This document shows positions 17,198 through 26,123 of a stretch of DNA of 64,000 nucleotides, piece by piece. The notes below the pieces were generated by a model. That model was not told the DNA's origin, did no database searches, and saw only the letters and a list, made by a program, of their open reading frames with translations. The translations under genes were made by a program, and so were the position numbers. Where the stretch lies: contig NZ_JACHIB010000022.1 of the NCBI RefSeq assembly GCF_014203015.1, positions 1 through 64,000 of the forward strand. The letters run 5' to 3'. Numbering within the stretch: position 1 is the first letter of the stretch; each line of letters starts with the position of its first letter. Source of the stretch: Castellaniella defragrans (GTDB lineage Bacteria > Pseudomonadota > Gammaproteobacteria > Burkholderiales > Burkholderiaceae_B).

Positions 17198-17224
17198 CCT
17201 TCGTTTCCATCGCGGAAACGAAGG
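17198..17224 (+). promoter_or_regulatory. Perfect 11-bp hairpin between ctmE and ctmF
   Basis: Bases 17198-17208 and 17214-17224 are perfect inverted repeats with a 5-base loop, starting 3 bases after the ctmE stop. No T-run follows, so it is more likely an mRNA-processing or stabilising element, or a weak attenuator, than a full terminator. It could set CtmE above CtmF. Confidence 0.7.
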
Positions 17225-17270
17225 CGGGCCATGTCGAATGGGGCGTCAGTTCAACATTGGGTGAAGCAAG

Positions 17271-18500
17271 ATGAATGCGAATGAGCGTGTCATCATCGTG
17301 GGGGCCGGCCATGCGGGGGCGACCGTGGCCATGCAGCTGCGGAAAATGGATTTTGCCGGGGACATCATCCTGCTGGGCGACGAGCGGTTCTCGCCCTATC
17401 AGCGTCCCCCGCTGTCCAAGGCCTATCTCGCGGGGGAAGAGGATGCCGAGTCCCTGAAGCTGTGGCCGGACGAGATCTACGAGAGCAAGGGCATCATGCT
17501 CGTGCAGAGCGCGACGGTGGCGGCCCTGGACCGTGCCGGGAAATACGTCCGGCTGGCGGACAAGACCGAGGTTTCCTACGATTGCCTGGTGATCGCCACG
17601 GGATCCCGGCCGCGGGAGATCGCCCTGCCGGGCATCCACCTGGCCGGCGTGCATCGCCTGCACACGATCGAGGACGCCGACGGCCTCAAGGCCGCGATCG
17701 GCCCCGGCAAGCGCGTCGCGCTCGTCGGCGGGGGATACATCGGCCTGGAGGTCGCCGCCAGCGTGGTGGGCCTGGGCGGCAGCGCCGTCGTCATCGAGCA
17801 GCAGGACCGGGTCCTGGCCGGCGTGGCCAGCGTTCCGCTGTCCGATTACCTGCGCCGCGCCCACGAGGACCGCGGCGTGGAGTTCCTGACGGGCGTGCAG
17901 GTCGCCCGCATCGAAGGCAGCAAGGGGCGCGTGACGGGTATCCGCCTGGGCGACGACCGTCTCGTGCCCTGCGACGTCGCGGTCGTGTGCGTCGGGGTCG
18001 TCCCCAATACCGGGCTGGCGGTCGCCGCCGGGCTGGACGGCGCGAACGGGATCGTGGTGGATCACGATGCCCGCACCGCCGATCCGGCGATCTTCGCCAT
18101 CGGCGACGTGACCTGCCGTCCCATGCCGCTGTACGACGACCGCATGTTCTGCCTGCGCAGCGTGCCCAATGCGCTCGAACAGGCGAAGCAGGCCGCGGCC
18201 GCCATGATGGGCAAGCCTCGCCCCAAGCCCGAGGTGCCCTGGTTCTGGTCGCATCAGTTCGACCTCAAGGTGCAGATCGCCGGCGTGCCTTTCGATGCCG
18301 ACGACCTCGTGCTGCGCGGCGACCCCGCGGCCGGGGCTTTCTCGGCCTTTCACATGAAAGACGGCCGGGTGCTCGCCGTCGAGACGGTCGATGCGCCGCT
18401 GGAATTCGCGGCGGGCAAGCAGATGATTCTGCGCAAGTCGGTGCTCTCGCGCGAGCAGCTCGTCGATCCGCGGGTGGAAGTGACCGCCCTGGCGGTATGA
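17271..18500 (+). CDS. ctmF: NADH:ferredoxin oxidoreductase (putidaredoxin-reductase type)
   Basis: 409 residues, FAD- and NAD-binding two-Rossmann reductase. FAD motif VIIVGAGHAGATVAMQL (GAGHAG at 11-16), conserved SPYQRPPLSKAYL near 41, NAD motif VALVGGGYIGLEVAASV (GGGYIG at 153-158), and the second FAD motif IFAIGDVTCRP near 275. The family usually reduces a [2Fe-2S] ferredoxin for P450s; here no P450 is present, so the flow is probably reversed: from CtmAB through CtmE to NAD+. It is separated from ctmE by 75 bases holding a strong hairpin. Confidence 0.92.
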   Translation: MNANERVIIVGAGHAGATVAMQLRKMDFAGDIILLGDERFSPYQRPPLSKAYLAGEEDAESLKLWPDEIYESKGIMLVQSATVAALDRAGKYVRLADKTEVSYDCLVIATGSRPREIALPGIHLAGVHRLHTIEDADGLKAAIGPGKRVALVGGGYIGLEVAASVVGLGGSAVVIEQQDRVLAGVASVPLSDYLRRAHEDRGVEFLTGVQVARIEGSKGRVTGIRLGDDRLVPCDVAVVCVGVVPNTGLAVAAGLDGANGIVVDHDARTADPAIFAIGDVTCRPMPLYDDRMFCLRSVPNALEQAKQAAAAMMGKPRPKPEVPWFWSHQFDLKVQIAGVPFDADDLVLRGDPAAGAFSAFHMKDGRVLAVETVDAPLEFAAGKQMILRKSVLSREQLVDPRVEVTALAV

Positions 18501-18517
18501 AAAAGGAGATCGTGCCG

Positions 18518-19105
18518 ATGGCTTCGACCGCGCAATCCATCCGGAAAAGGCTGCCGGGCAGCGCAGGGTTCTGGTTCTTCATCGCAATCGATGCGCTGCT
18601 TTTCATCCTGCTCTTCGCGTCCTACGCATACGACCGGCTCGGCGATGCCGAACAGTTCCGGCGCGCCAGGGCGGCCCTGCATCCGGTTCCGGGGGCGATC
18701 GGCACGGTGCTGCTGCTGGCCAGCGCATGGCATGCCGTGCGCGCGGTCCATGCCGCCAGGGAGGAGGGCGCGGGCGTCGCGGGCGTCGTCTACAGCCGCC
18801 TGGTCCTGGCCCTGCTGTGGGGCGCCGGCTTCCTGGTGTGCATGTCCTTTCAATACGCGGGCCTGATCGGCGCGGGGGCCGGCCTGACGACCGGCGGCTT
18901 CCACATGTACTTCTTTTCCCTGACGGGCGCGCTGCTCGTCCATCTGCTCGCGGGCATGGCCGCCCTGATCATGATCGTGCGCAGGACGACCGACGAAGGC
19001 CTGCGGGACGGGAAATATCTCCGCTTCATCGAAAGCGGGGCCGTGTATTGGCAACTGGTGGTCCTGCTCTGGATCGCGGTCTTCGCGCTCCTTTACGTGT
19101 GGTGA
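18518..19105 (+). CDS. Lone cytochrome c oxidase subunit III-like protein in the ctm operon
   Basis: 195 residues from the ATG at 18518, preceded by AGGAG at 18504; an ATG at 18497 overlapping the ctmF stop is the alternative. About five membrane helices with the subunit III layout (SAGFWFFIAIDALLFILLFA, HMYFFSLTGALLVHLLAGM). The last motif reads ESGAVYWQLVVLLWIAVF, where the three cassette paralogues have WH-(M/L)-VD-L-(L/I)-W: the conserved His is Gln and the Asp is Val. No six-TM or subunit IV-like gene accompanies it. A role as membrane anchor for the Ctm system is possible but unproven. Confidence 0.82.
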   Translation: MASTAQSIRKRLPGSAGFWFFIAIDALLFILLFASYAYDRLGDAEQFRRARAALHPVPGAIGTVLLLASAWHAVRAVHAAREEGAGVAGVVYSRLVLALLWGAGFLVCMSFQYAGLIGAGAGLTTGGFHMYFFSLTGALLVHLLAGMAALIMIVRRTTDEGLRDGKYLRFIESGAVYWQLVVLLWIAVFALLYVW

Positions 19106-19121
19106 CCTACGTGTGGTGACG
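19094..19121 (+). repeat. Tandem duplication of 14 bp across a stop codon
   Basis: TACGTGTGGTGACC (19094-19107) is repeated with one difference at 19108-19121. The first copy contains the stop codon of the subunit III-like gene (19103-19105). It is one of several small tandem duplications at gene junctions in this window. Confidence 0.8.
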
Positions 19122-19145
19122 CCGCCTCCGGGCGGCCGGTAAGGA

Positions 19146-21923
19146 ATGGACATGGACTACGCCGGAACCGCAGCACCTGGAACCTTCGCCGCCGTGGAGA
19201 GCGCCGCGCACGACCGGCGGCGCCCGGCGGCGCCTTTCCCCCGGGCCATCGAGACCCATGCCATCCGGCACTTCTCCCATTTCGCCTCCTTGCCGCCCGT
19301 TCTGCTGGTGCTGGCGCCCTCCGGCTACGGCAAGACGCTGTTCATCTCCTCCGTGGCGCGCTCCCTGGGCAGCCAGGGGTGCAGGACGCCGGTCTTTCCG
19401 TCGGATGCGGGCGCGCCCGCGTCCGAACCCATGCTCCGGCGGGTCGAGCGGGCGCTCGGCTGCGAGGCCGGCGCGGGCGCGGTGACGGCTCGGGATGCGT
19501 CGATGGCCGGCTGGCCCGCGCGGATCGATGCCATCCTGTGGGCGCTGGAAGCCATCGAGGACGAGGTCGTGCTGTTCTTCGATGGTTTCGAGCCCGCGCG
19601 CGACCGGACGCTCGATCCCCTGATCGAGCGCGTGGCCGCGGGCGATCTGGCGCGGGTGCGCATGGTCTTCGCCTGTACGGAACTGCCCGTGGATCTGGTG
19701 CACAAGGTGCGCCTGCTGGGGGGGATCCATGAAATCGGGCCGATCGAACTGAGCCTCGGCCATGAAGAAATCCGCGCGCTGTTCTCGAACGCGCCCACGA
19801 ATCCGGTCGTGCTCGGCAGCGAACAGCTCGCCGCCGTGGCGACCCTGACCGAAGGCTGGCCCGCGGCGGTCCGTCTCGTGCATGTCGCCATGTCCGCCTG
19901 CGGCGCATCCGATGCGATACGCCGCAGGGAAGGCTACGAATTGAGCCTGACGGACACCTTGTCCCGCCAGGTCCTGGACGCCCTGGAGCCGGCGGCCGTT
20001 CATTTCCTGCTCGAGATCGCAGAGCTGGAATGCTTCAATGCGGAGCTCTGCGCCTACATGCTGGGCGATACCCGCGTGGGGGAAACGCTGGCCGCGCTGG
20101 TGCGCAACAATACGATGGTCGTCCCCGCCGCCGGACGGCCCGGATGGTACCGCCTGCATCATCTGTTCCGGGACTATCTGCGCCGCGAGCGCCGCTCCAC
20201 GCGTTCCGAGGCGGAACGCAAGACGCTGCTGTCGAGAGCGCTGCGCTGGCACCACCGGCACGGCTATCATCACGATGCGCTGGAACTGGCGCTGGCGATC
20301 CGCGAGGGCAGACAGGCAGGCGGATTGCTTGCCGAGTGCGCGCAACTGCTGGTGCGCGACCAGGGCCAGCCGCATTCCTACATCGCCGCCTACGAACGCC
20401 TGCAGGCGCTGGACGCCAGTCCGGCGAGCGAGGCCGCGTACTGGTACGTATGGGCGATGGTTTTCGCACGGCAATACGAAAAGGCCTATCGGGCCCTGGT
20501 GTCGATCCCGTCAGGTGAGCCGGGGCAGGGCGCTGGCGGCGCCGTGGACGCTCCGGATGACCGGATGCGCCTGCGCAAGGAAGCGCTGCTGTCCGTCATC
20601 CTCTTTTCCCTTGACCGGGTATCCGAAGCGCGTCTGCGCAGTGAATGCTGGCTGAGTGCCGATGATGGCCTCGATCCCTTCGAGACCGCGGGGGTCTGCT
20701 GCGTGGTCGGCACCGCGGGCATCGCGGACCTGGATTTCCAGACCGCCCGGCACGGCATCCTGCGGGCCCGCATCGCCATGAGCCGCACGGACAGCGCATA
20801 CGGCATGGCCTGGATCAGCTGCCTGGAAACCCTGCTCGACCTCGAAGAAGGCGATGCGCCGCTGGACCCTTCGGCCCTGGCGGATGCGATGGAACGGGCG
20901 GGCCGGGTGCTGGGCCCGAATTCGCCCATTCTTTCGACCATGGACGTCATGATGGCGCGGATCGCCCTGGATCGCGGGGATCCCGATCTGGCGCGTGCCT
21001 GCGTGCTGCGCGGGCTGGGCCAGGCCAGGCAGCATGGCTTCATCGAAACCGTCCGGATCGCCCTGGACGTGGCGGTTCGCCTCTGGGACGGCAGCCAGGA
21101 TTCGGTCTTCGCGCCTGCCCGCCTCGAAGAGATCGTGACCAGCTTTCCCGCCCGCCTGCAGGTGATGCATGATTGTGCGGTCCTGGTCCGGCTCGTGCGT
21201 CTCGGCCTCGACCAGGCCGCGGCCGATTGGGTGCGGCGGCAGAACCTCGAACCGCTGCTCGATGCGAGCCGGCCGGATTTTCCGGCGGGCCGGCTGGCCA
21301 GCGTCCAGCGCGCCTTGCTGGCCGCGCGCATCGCCTGGCGCATGGCGCGGCGGGATTTCGATGCCGCCCATGCCCTCGTCGAAGCGGGGCTGCGCACCGC
21401 GCTCAAGTCGGTCTGCGCGCCGTGGACGATCCACTTGCTGCTGGTCCAGGCGCAGATCCTCCAGGCCACCGGCCAGCCCGCCCAGGCGGGCAAGGCGTTC
21501 CTGCGGGCGGTCGGGCTGGCCGCGCCGCGCAACCTGTATCAGCCCTTCATCGAATACGGTGACGTCATCCGCACGCTGGTCGCGGCCGACGAAAAGCAGC
21601 AGCGGGCGCTGGTGGTCGAGCAGGAACGCGGCTTTCTCGGCGAATTGCGGCAGCGGCTCGGCCTGGCGGATGACGCCGGCGCCGGCGCGGAACCGGCGGG
21701 GCGGGCTGAGCAGGACATCGGGTCCGAGGCGCCGACCGTGCGCGAGATCGAATTGCTCGGCTACGTCGCCCTGGGCCTGTCGAACCAGGGGATCGCGGAT
21801 CGGCTGGACCTGACCGTCGGCACGGTGAAGTGGCACTTGCACAACCTGTATGGGAAGCTGCAGGTACGCAACCGGTCGGGCGCGATTTTCAAGGCCAGGC
21901 AGGCGGGTCTGTTGCGCCGCTAA
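19146..21923 (+). CDS. Large ATP-binding LuxR (MalT/LAL-type) transcriptional regulator
   Basis: 925 residues. A Walker A loop APSGYGKT lies at 57-64 and a Walker B EVVLFFDGFE at about 140-149, giving an NTPase (STAND-like) domain. A long alpha-helical, repeat-like central region is the presumed sensor. The C-terminus is a LuxR helix-turn-helix (TVREIELLGYVALGLSNQGI and TVGTVKWHLHNLYGKLQVRN, about 860-915). Regulators of this type activate catabolic operons on binding an inducer and ATP. It follows the ctm genes on the same strand after 40 bases and precedes an acyl-CoA dehydrogenase and geoB, so it is a candidate activator of limonene genes. Confidence 0.92.
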   Translation: MDMDYAGTAAPGTFAAVESAAHDRRRPAAPFPRAIETHAIRHFSHFASLPPVLLVLAPSGYGKTLFISSVARSLGSQGCRTPVFPSDAGAPASEPMLRRVERALGCEAGAGAVTARDASMAGWPARIDAILWALEAIEDEVVLFFDGFEPARDRTLDPLIERVAAGDLARVRMVFACTELPVDLVHKVRLLGGIHEIGPIELSLGHEEIRALFSNAPTNPVVLGSEQLAAVATLTEGWPAAVRLVHVAMSACGASDAIRRREGYELSLTDTLSRQVLDALEPAAVHFLLEIAELECFNAELCAYMLGDTRVGETLAALVRNNTMVVPAAGRPGWYRLHHLFRDYLRRERRSTRSEAERKTLLSRALRWHHRHGYHHDALELALAIREGRQAGGLLAECAQLLVRDQGQPHSYIAAYERLQALDASPASEAAYWYVWAMVFARQYEKAYRALVSIPSGEPGQGAGGAVDAPDDRMRLRKEALLSVILFSLDRVSEARLRSECWLSADDGLDPFETAGVCCVVGTAGIADLDFQTARHGILRARIAMSRTDSAYGMAWISCLETLLDLEEGDAPLDPSALADAMERAGRVLGPNSPILSTMDVMMARIALDRGDPDLARACVLRGLGQARQHGFIETVRIALDVAVRLWDGSQDSVFAPARLEEIVTSFPARLQVMHDCAVLVRLVRLGLDQAAADWVRRQNLEPLLDASRPDFPAGRLASVQRALLAARIAWRMARRDFDAAHALVEAGLRTALKSVCAPWTIHLLLVQAQILQATGQPAQAGKAFLRAVGLAAPRNLYQPFIEYGDVIRTLVAADEKQQRALVVEQERGFLGELRQRLGLADDAGAGAEPAGRAEQDIGSEAPTVREIELLGYVALGLSNQGIADRLDLTVGTVKWHLHNLYGKLQVRNRSGAIFKARQAGLLRR

Positions 21924-21943
21924 GTTCTTTCATGGAAGATTGC

Positions 21944-23086
21944 ATGCTCCCTCATCGAGCGGTCTATGACCCGGAACATCAGGGTTTTCGCGATACGGTG
22001 CGCCGTTTCGCGCAGGCGGAAATCGCGCCGCATTTCGCCCGCTGGGAATCGGCCGGCCTGGTCGACCGGGCTTATTGGACCAAAGGCGGCGCCGCGGGAT
22101 TGCTCTGCCCCCAGGTGCCCGAAGCCTACGGTGGCGCGGACGGCGATTTCCGTTTCAATGCGGTCGTCATCGAAGAGCTCTGGTATGCAGGATACGCGGG
22201 ACCGGGCGCGGATTTTTCGGTGCACAGCGACGTCTGCTGCGGCTATCTCCTGTCGTTCGGCACGGAGGCGCAGAAGCGCGCCTGGCTGCCGCGCATGGTC
22301 TCCGGGCAGGCGGTGTGTGCCATCGCCATGACCGAGCCCGGCACCGGCAGCGACCTCCAGGGCGTGCGCACCCGCGCCGTGCGGGATGGCGACCATTACG
22401 TGGTCGATGGCCAGAAGACCTTCATTTCCAACGGCCAGCACTGCGATCTGGTGATTGCCGTGGTGCGCACGGGAGGCGAAGGCTCGGCCGGCATGAGCCT
22501 GCTGCTGATCGAAACCGACCGGCCCGGCTTCCGCCGCGGGCGCAATCTCGACAAGCTCGGCCATCTCTCGGCCGACACCTCGGAGATGTTCTTCGACCAG
22601 GTCCGCGTGCCGGTGGAGAACCTGCTCGGCGAGGAAGGCCGGGCCATGGCCCACCTCATGAGCGAACTGCCCCAGGAACGGCTGACCATCGCCCTCCAGT
22701 CGATCGCCGCCGCACAGAAGGCCTTCGACCTCACCTGCGCGTACGTGCGTGAGCGCAAGGCGTTCGGCAAGTCCGTCGCCGAATTCCAGAACACCCGCTA
22801 CAAGCTGGCCGATCTCAAGGCGGACCTGTCGGTCGGCTGGGCCTTCGTCGACCAGTGCCTGGCGCGCCACGTCGCCGGGCAGCTGAGCTCGCAGGACGCC
22901 TCGACCGCGAAACTCTGGTGCTCCGAGATGCAGGGCCGCGTGGTCGATCAATGCGTGCAGCTGCACGGCGGTTACGGCTTCATGCGGGAATACGAAATCT
23001 GCCGCCTGTATGCCGATGCGCGCGTGCAGCGCATCTATGGCGGCACCTCCGAAATCATGCGCGAACTCATTGCGCGCGGCTTGTAG
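21944..23086 (+). CDS. Acyl-CoA dehydrogenase
   Basis: 380 residues from the ATG at 21944 (GGAAG five bases upstream); an in-frame ATG at 21932 is possible. Motifs: AIAMTEPGTGSDLQGVRTRA near residue 130, TFISNGQHCDLVIAV, and the C-terminal LHGGYGFMREYEICRLYADA and IYGGTSEIMRELIAR. The IYGGTSEI form, lacking the YEGT glutamate of short/medium-chain enzymes, points to the long-chain/isovaleryl-like group whose catalytic Glu sits elsewhere. A close relative lies at 51372. It lies between the LuxR regulator and geoB, so geranyl- or perillyl-type thioesters are plausible substrates. Confidence 0.93.
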   Translation: MLPHRAVYDPEHQGFRDTVRRFAQAEIAPHFARWESAGLVDRAYWTKGGAAGLLCPQVPEAYGGADGDFRFNAVVIEELWYAGYAGPGADFSVHSDVCCGYLLSFGTEAQKRAWLPRMVSGQAVCAIAMTEPGTGSDLQGVRTRAVRDGDHYVVDGQKTFISNGQHCDLVIAVVRTGGEGSAGMSLLLIETDRPGFRRGRNLDKLGHLSADTSEMFFDQVRVPVENLLGEEGRAMAHLMSELPQERLTIALQSIAAAQKAFDLTCAYVRERKAFGKSVAEFQNTRYKLADLKADLSVGWAFVDQCLARHVAGQLSSQDASTAKLWCSEMQGRVVDQCVQLHGGYGFMREYEICRLYADARVQRIYGGTSEIMRELIARGL

Positions 23087-23128
23087 CACTGCCCCAACAC
23101 TGACCAAATCACCCAGGAGACACTCTTG

Positions 23129-24565
23129 ATGACCATCGATCACCAGCACATTTTCGTCGGCGGACAATGGATCGCCCCAAGTTCGACGCAGCGTTCGAAC
23201 ATCCTCAACGCTTCGACTGAAGAAGTCATCGGCAGCGTGCCGAAATGCAACAACGAGGACATGGATCGCGCGGTGGCCGCCGCGCGCGAAGCCATGAGAA
23301 ACCCCGCCTGGGCCGGTCTCGACGGGAAGGGCAGGGCGAAGCATCTGCGGCGGTTCGCCGACGCGGTCGAGAGGCGTGGCGAACAGCTTGCCCGTTCCGT
23401 CAGCTTGCAGAACGGCATGCCCATCAACGTGGCCGACCAGCTCGAATCGGCCTTCGTGGTGGGCCTCCTGCGCTATTACGCCAGATTGGCGGAGAACCTG
23501 GTGGAAGAAGAATCGCGGCCGTCGCCGACCGGGTCGACCACGCTGGTGCGCCGCGACCCGGTGGGGGTGGTGGGCGCGATCATCCCCTGGAACTTCCCGG
23601 TCGCGCTGTCCATCTTCAAGATCGCGCCCGCGTTGGCGGCCGGCTGCGCGGTGGTCGTCAAGCCCTCATCCGGCACCGTGCTCGACAGCTATGTCCTGGC
23701 CGAAGCGGCGGCCGAGGCGGAATTGCCGCCCGGCGTGCTCAACTGGGTGCCCGGCGATCGCGGTATCGGCTCGCATCTGGTCAGCCATCCCGGAGTGGAC
23801 AAGGTGGCTTTCACCGGCTCGACGTCGGCCGGCCGCATCATCGCCGAGCAGTGCGCGCGTCTGCTGCGTCCCGTCACGCTCGAACTCGGGGGCAAGTCCG
23901 CCGCGATCGTGCTCGAGGATGCGAACCTCGACGCACTGATCCGGAGCCTGCCCATGAGCTCGGTGCTCAACAACGGCCAGGCCTGCTTTTCCTGCACCCG
24001 GATTCTCGCCCCGGCCGGGCGATATGACGAAGTGGTCGATGCCATTGCCGGCGCGGTGAGCGCCTACTCCGTCGGCGATGCGCTCGACCGTGCGACGGTC
24101 GTCGGCCCGATGGCCTCGGCGGCGCATCGCGACAGCGTGCAGCGCTATATTGAACTGGGCACCGGAGAAGCCAGGCTCGTCGCTGGCGGCGGCCGTTCTT
24201 CGCGGGATCGTGGCTGGTTCGTCCAGCCCACGGTCTTTGCCGACGTGGACAATGGTTCCCGCATCGCCCGCGAGGAGATCTTCGGTCCGGTGCTCTCGAT
24301 CATCCGCTACGAAGGCGAAGACGAAGCCGTCCGGATCGCCAACGATTCCGAATACGGCCTGGGCGGGACCGTCTGGTCCACCGATCGTGATCATGCTGTG
24401 ACCATCGCCCGGCGCATGGAAACTGGCACTGTCGGGATCAACGGCTATATGCCCGACCTGAATGCGCCATTCGGAGGCGTGAAATCCAGCGGCATGGGGC
24501 GTGAACTCGGGCCGGAATCGATTGGCGCCTATCAGCGCTACAAGTCGGTGTACCTGCTTGGCTAG
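23129..24565 (+). CDS. geoB: Geranial/perillyl aldehyde dehydrogenase
   Basis: 478 residues, NAD(P)-dependent aldehyde dehydrogenase. Motifs: IIPWNFPVALSIFKIAPALA near 150, cofactor loop AFTGSTSAGRII near 230, the general-base Glu in TLELGGKSAAIVLED near 253, the nucleophile Cys in NNGQACFSCTRI near 287, and EEIFGPVLSII near 386. I recognise it as GeoB of C. defragrans, which oxidises geranial to geranic acid and serves perillyl aldehyde too. The ATG at 23129 is preceded by AGGAGA; a TTG at 23126 is less likely. It lies 42 bases after the acyl-CoA dehydrogenase, probably in the same transcript. Confidence 0.93.
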   Translation: MTIDHQHIFVGGQWIAPSSTQRSNILNASTEEVIGSVPKCNNEDMDRAVAAAREAMRNPAWAGLDGKGRAKHLRRFADAVERRGEQLARSVSLQNGMPINVADQLESAFVVGLLRYYARLAENLVEEESRPSPTGSTTLVRRDPVGVVGAIIPWNFPVALSIFKIAPALAAGCAVVVKPSSGTVLDSYVLAEAAAEAELPPGVLNWVPGDRGIGSHLVSHPGVDKVAFTGSTSAGRIIAEQCARLLRPVTLELGGKSAAIVLEDANLDALIRSLPMSSVLNNGQACFSCTRILAPAGRYDEVVDAIAGAVSAYSVGDALDRATVVGPMASAAHRDSVQRYIELGTGEARLVAGGGRSSRDRGWFVQPTVFADVDNGSRIAREEIFGPVLSIIRYEGEDEAVRIANDSEYGLGGTVWSTDRDHAVTIARRMETGTVGINGYMPDLNAPFGGVKSSGMGRELGPESIGAYQRYKSVYLLG

Positions 24566-24682
24566 GATGGACAGACTCTAGCGGTTCCGATGGACTGGCG
24601 ACGAGCCGTGCGGCCCGCCGCCGTCCCTTTTTTCACGCTCTTTTCAAACTGCGCTGTTCCTCGTGAACTTTTTTTGAGCGCG

Positions 24683-24702
24683 ATAGTTTATCGATAAATT
24701 AT
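24683..24702 (+). promoter_or_regulatory. Candidate autoregulatory operator of the MarR gene at 24712
   Basis: ATAGTTTATC-GATAAATTAT (24683-24702) is a 10-0-10 inverted repeat with one mismatch. It overlaps a possible promoter TTGAGC (24674-24679), 17 bases, AATTAT (24697-24702), and ends 9 bases before the start codon. The leader would be very short. Its sequence is unrelated to the palindrome shared by other promoters here. Confidence 0.5.
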
Positions 24703-24711
24703 AGGTGTTCT

Positions 24712-25239
24712 ATGAACGGACAGCTTCGGCTTTTCAAGGTTGATTCCAGTACCCCCCGCATGGCCAGGGCGTTGCCGGATTTGCCTATGGACGGCACCGT
24801 GATGGTCCGTCTGCTGCGCATCTGCGGCGCTGGCCTGAACGATTTCTTCGAACCGGTGTTTCGCTCGGCGGGGCTATCCGAACATTCCTTCCACGTGCTG
24901 TGCCTGCTGACTGCCAGCGAGCATGGCACCGCCTCGCCCAGCGAATTGAGCGAAATGGTGGGCACCAGTCGTTCGAACATGACCCGCATTCTCGAAGAAC
25001 TTCGGCGCGATGGCTGGATCGAGCGTGCGGTCACGTCGCACGATGGGCGCCGCCACGAGATCTCGGTCACCTCTTCGGGACGCTCCAAGGTGCGTGCCAC
25101 GGTGCCGTTGATCGCGGAACCCATCCGGCGCGCGTTTTCCGACCTCGAACCTGAGGAATTCGCCGTGCTCGGCAAGCTGATCCGCAGACTTGTCCTGTCC
25201 TTCGACAAAGGGGCGATCTCGATTGAGGCCGCAGCCTGA
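24712..25239 (+). CDS. MarR-family transcriptional regulator
   Basis: 175 residues. The winged-helix core spans about 55-140: SGLSEHSFHVLCLLTASEHG, TASPSELSEMVGTSRSNMTR as recognition helix, and the wing AVTSHDGRRHEISVTSSGRS. It lies 50 bases upstream of the second membrane cassette on the same strand, reproducing the MarR-then-cassette order seen at 7769-10277. The operator-like palindrome in its own promoter suggests autoregulation. The inducer is unknown. Confidence 0.9.
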   Translation: MNGQLRLFKVDSSTPRMARALPDLPMDGTVMVRLLRICGAGLNDFFEPVFRSAGLSEHSFHVLCLLTASEHGTASPSELSEMVGTSRSNMTRILEELRRDGWIERAVTSHDGRRHEISVTSSGRSKVRATVPLIAEPIRRAFSDLEPEEFAVLGKLIRRLVLSFDKGAISIEAAA

Positions 25240-25289
25240 TTCACCCGTTTTTTTCTCGCAGTACCTCACACGATCAATGGAGACATGCC

Positions 25290-26123
25290 ATGAATGAGAG
25301 AACCAGCCTCGGGGGGGCCGATGGCCTCGCCGTACCGCCGTGCGCATCCTCGCCGATGAGCGAAAACGAACGATCCAGTCTCAACCTTGAACTGATCAGT
25401 GCCTGGTGTGGCCCGGCTTTCGCCATCGGCCTAGTCATTTTTTTCGGGATTTTCGGCTTCAACCTGCCGTCGCCTCCCTCGCCGGCGCTGGGCGCGGAGG
25501 CGATCGCGGCACGCATCAACGACAATCTCGGCAACATGCGCGTGGGTTGGGTGGTGGCGCTGCTGGTCATGAGCTTGTACATGCCGTGGACCGCCCAGAT
25601 CGGCACTCAGTTGGCGCGTCTGGAGCGCCACTCCCACACCATGACCAATCTGCAATTGATAGGCGGCGCGCTGACTGTGTTCGTGATGTGCTTCGGCATG
25701 GTGTGCTGGGCCACGGCGACCTTCCGGCCGGAAATCGATCCCGTGGTACTGCGCATGCTCATCGACATGGGCTGGCTGGGGATCGAGCTGCAATGGATAC
25801 TGACCACCATGCAGATGGTCGCGATGGCGCTCGTCGGCCTGTCCGACAAGCGCAAGACGCCGCTGTTCCCCCGCTGGGTATGCTTTCTGTCGATCTGGTG
25901 CAGCCTGAGCTTCGCTCCGGCCAGCCTGACTATGTTCCTGAAAACCGGCCCCTTTGCGTGGGATGGCGTACTTAGCTACTACCTTCCCTGGGCCGCGTGG
26001 CTGATCTGGTGCCTGGTCGTCTCCGGCTACATGGTCCGCGATGTGATGCGCCGCATGCCGCTGGCCGATGATGCGGTGGATCGTCGCGTCCGCGCACATT
26101 CCTGGACGGAGACCTCGCTATGA
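25290..26123 (+). CDS. Six-TM membrane protein of the oxidase-III/IV-like cassette (copy 2)
   Basis: 277 residues, about six hydrophobic segments (AIGLVIFFGIFGF near 50, VVALLVMSLYMPWTAQIG near 92, WAAWLIWCLVVSGYMV near 230). The FPRWVCFLSIW motif aligns with copies 1 and 3, and SLYMPWT matches VLYLPWT of copy 1. The N-terminal ~30 residues are polar and variable. An in-frame ATG 22 codons further in (MSENERSS) could be the real start, but AGGAGA-like spacing (GGAGACATGCC) supports 25290. No function is known. Its stop overlaps the subunit III-like start as ATGA. Confidence 0.8.
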   Translation: MNERTSLGGADGLAVPPCASSPMSENERSSLNLELISAWCGPAFAIGLVIFFGIFGFNLPSPPSPALGAEAIAARINDNLGNMRVGWVVALLVMSLYMPWTAQIGTQLARLERHSHTMTNLQLIGGALTVFVMCFGMVCWATATFRPEIDPVVLRMLIDMGWLGIELQWILTTMQMVAMALVGLSDKRKTPLFPRWVCFLSIWCSLSFAPASLTMFLKTGPFAWDGVLSYYLPWAAWLIWCLVVSGYMVRDVMRRMPLADDAVDRRVRAHSWTETSL

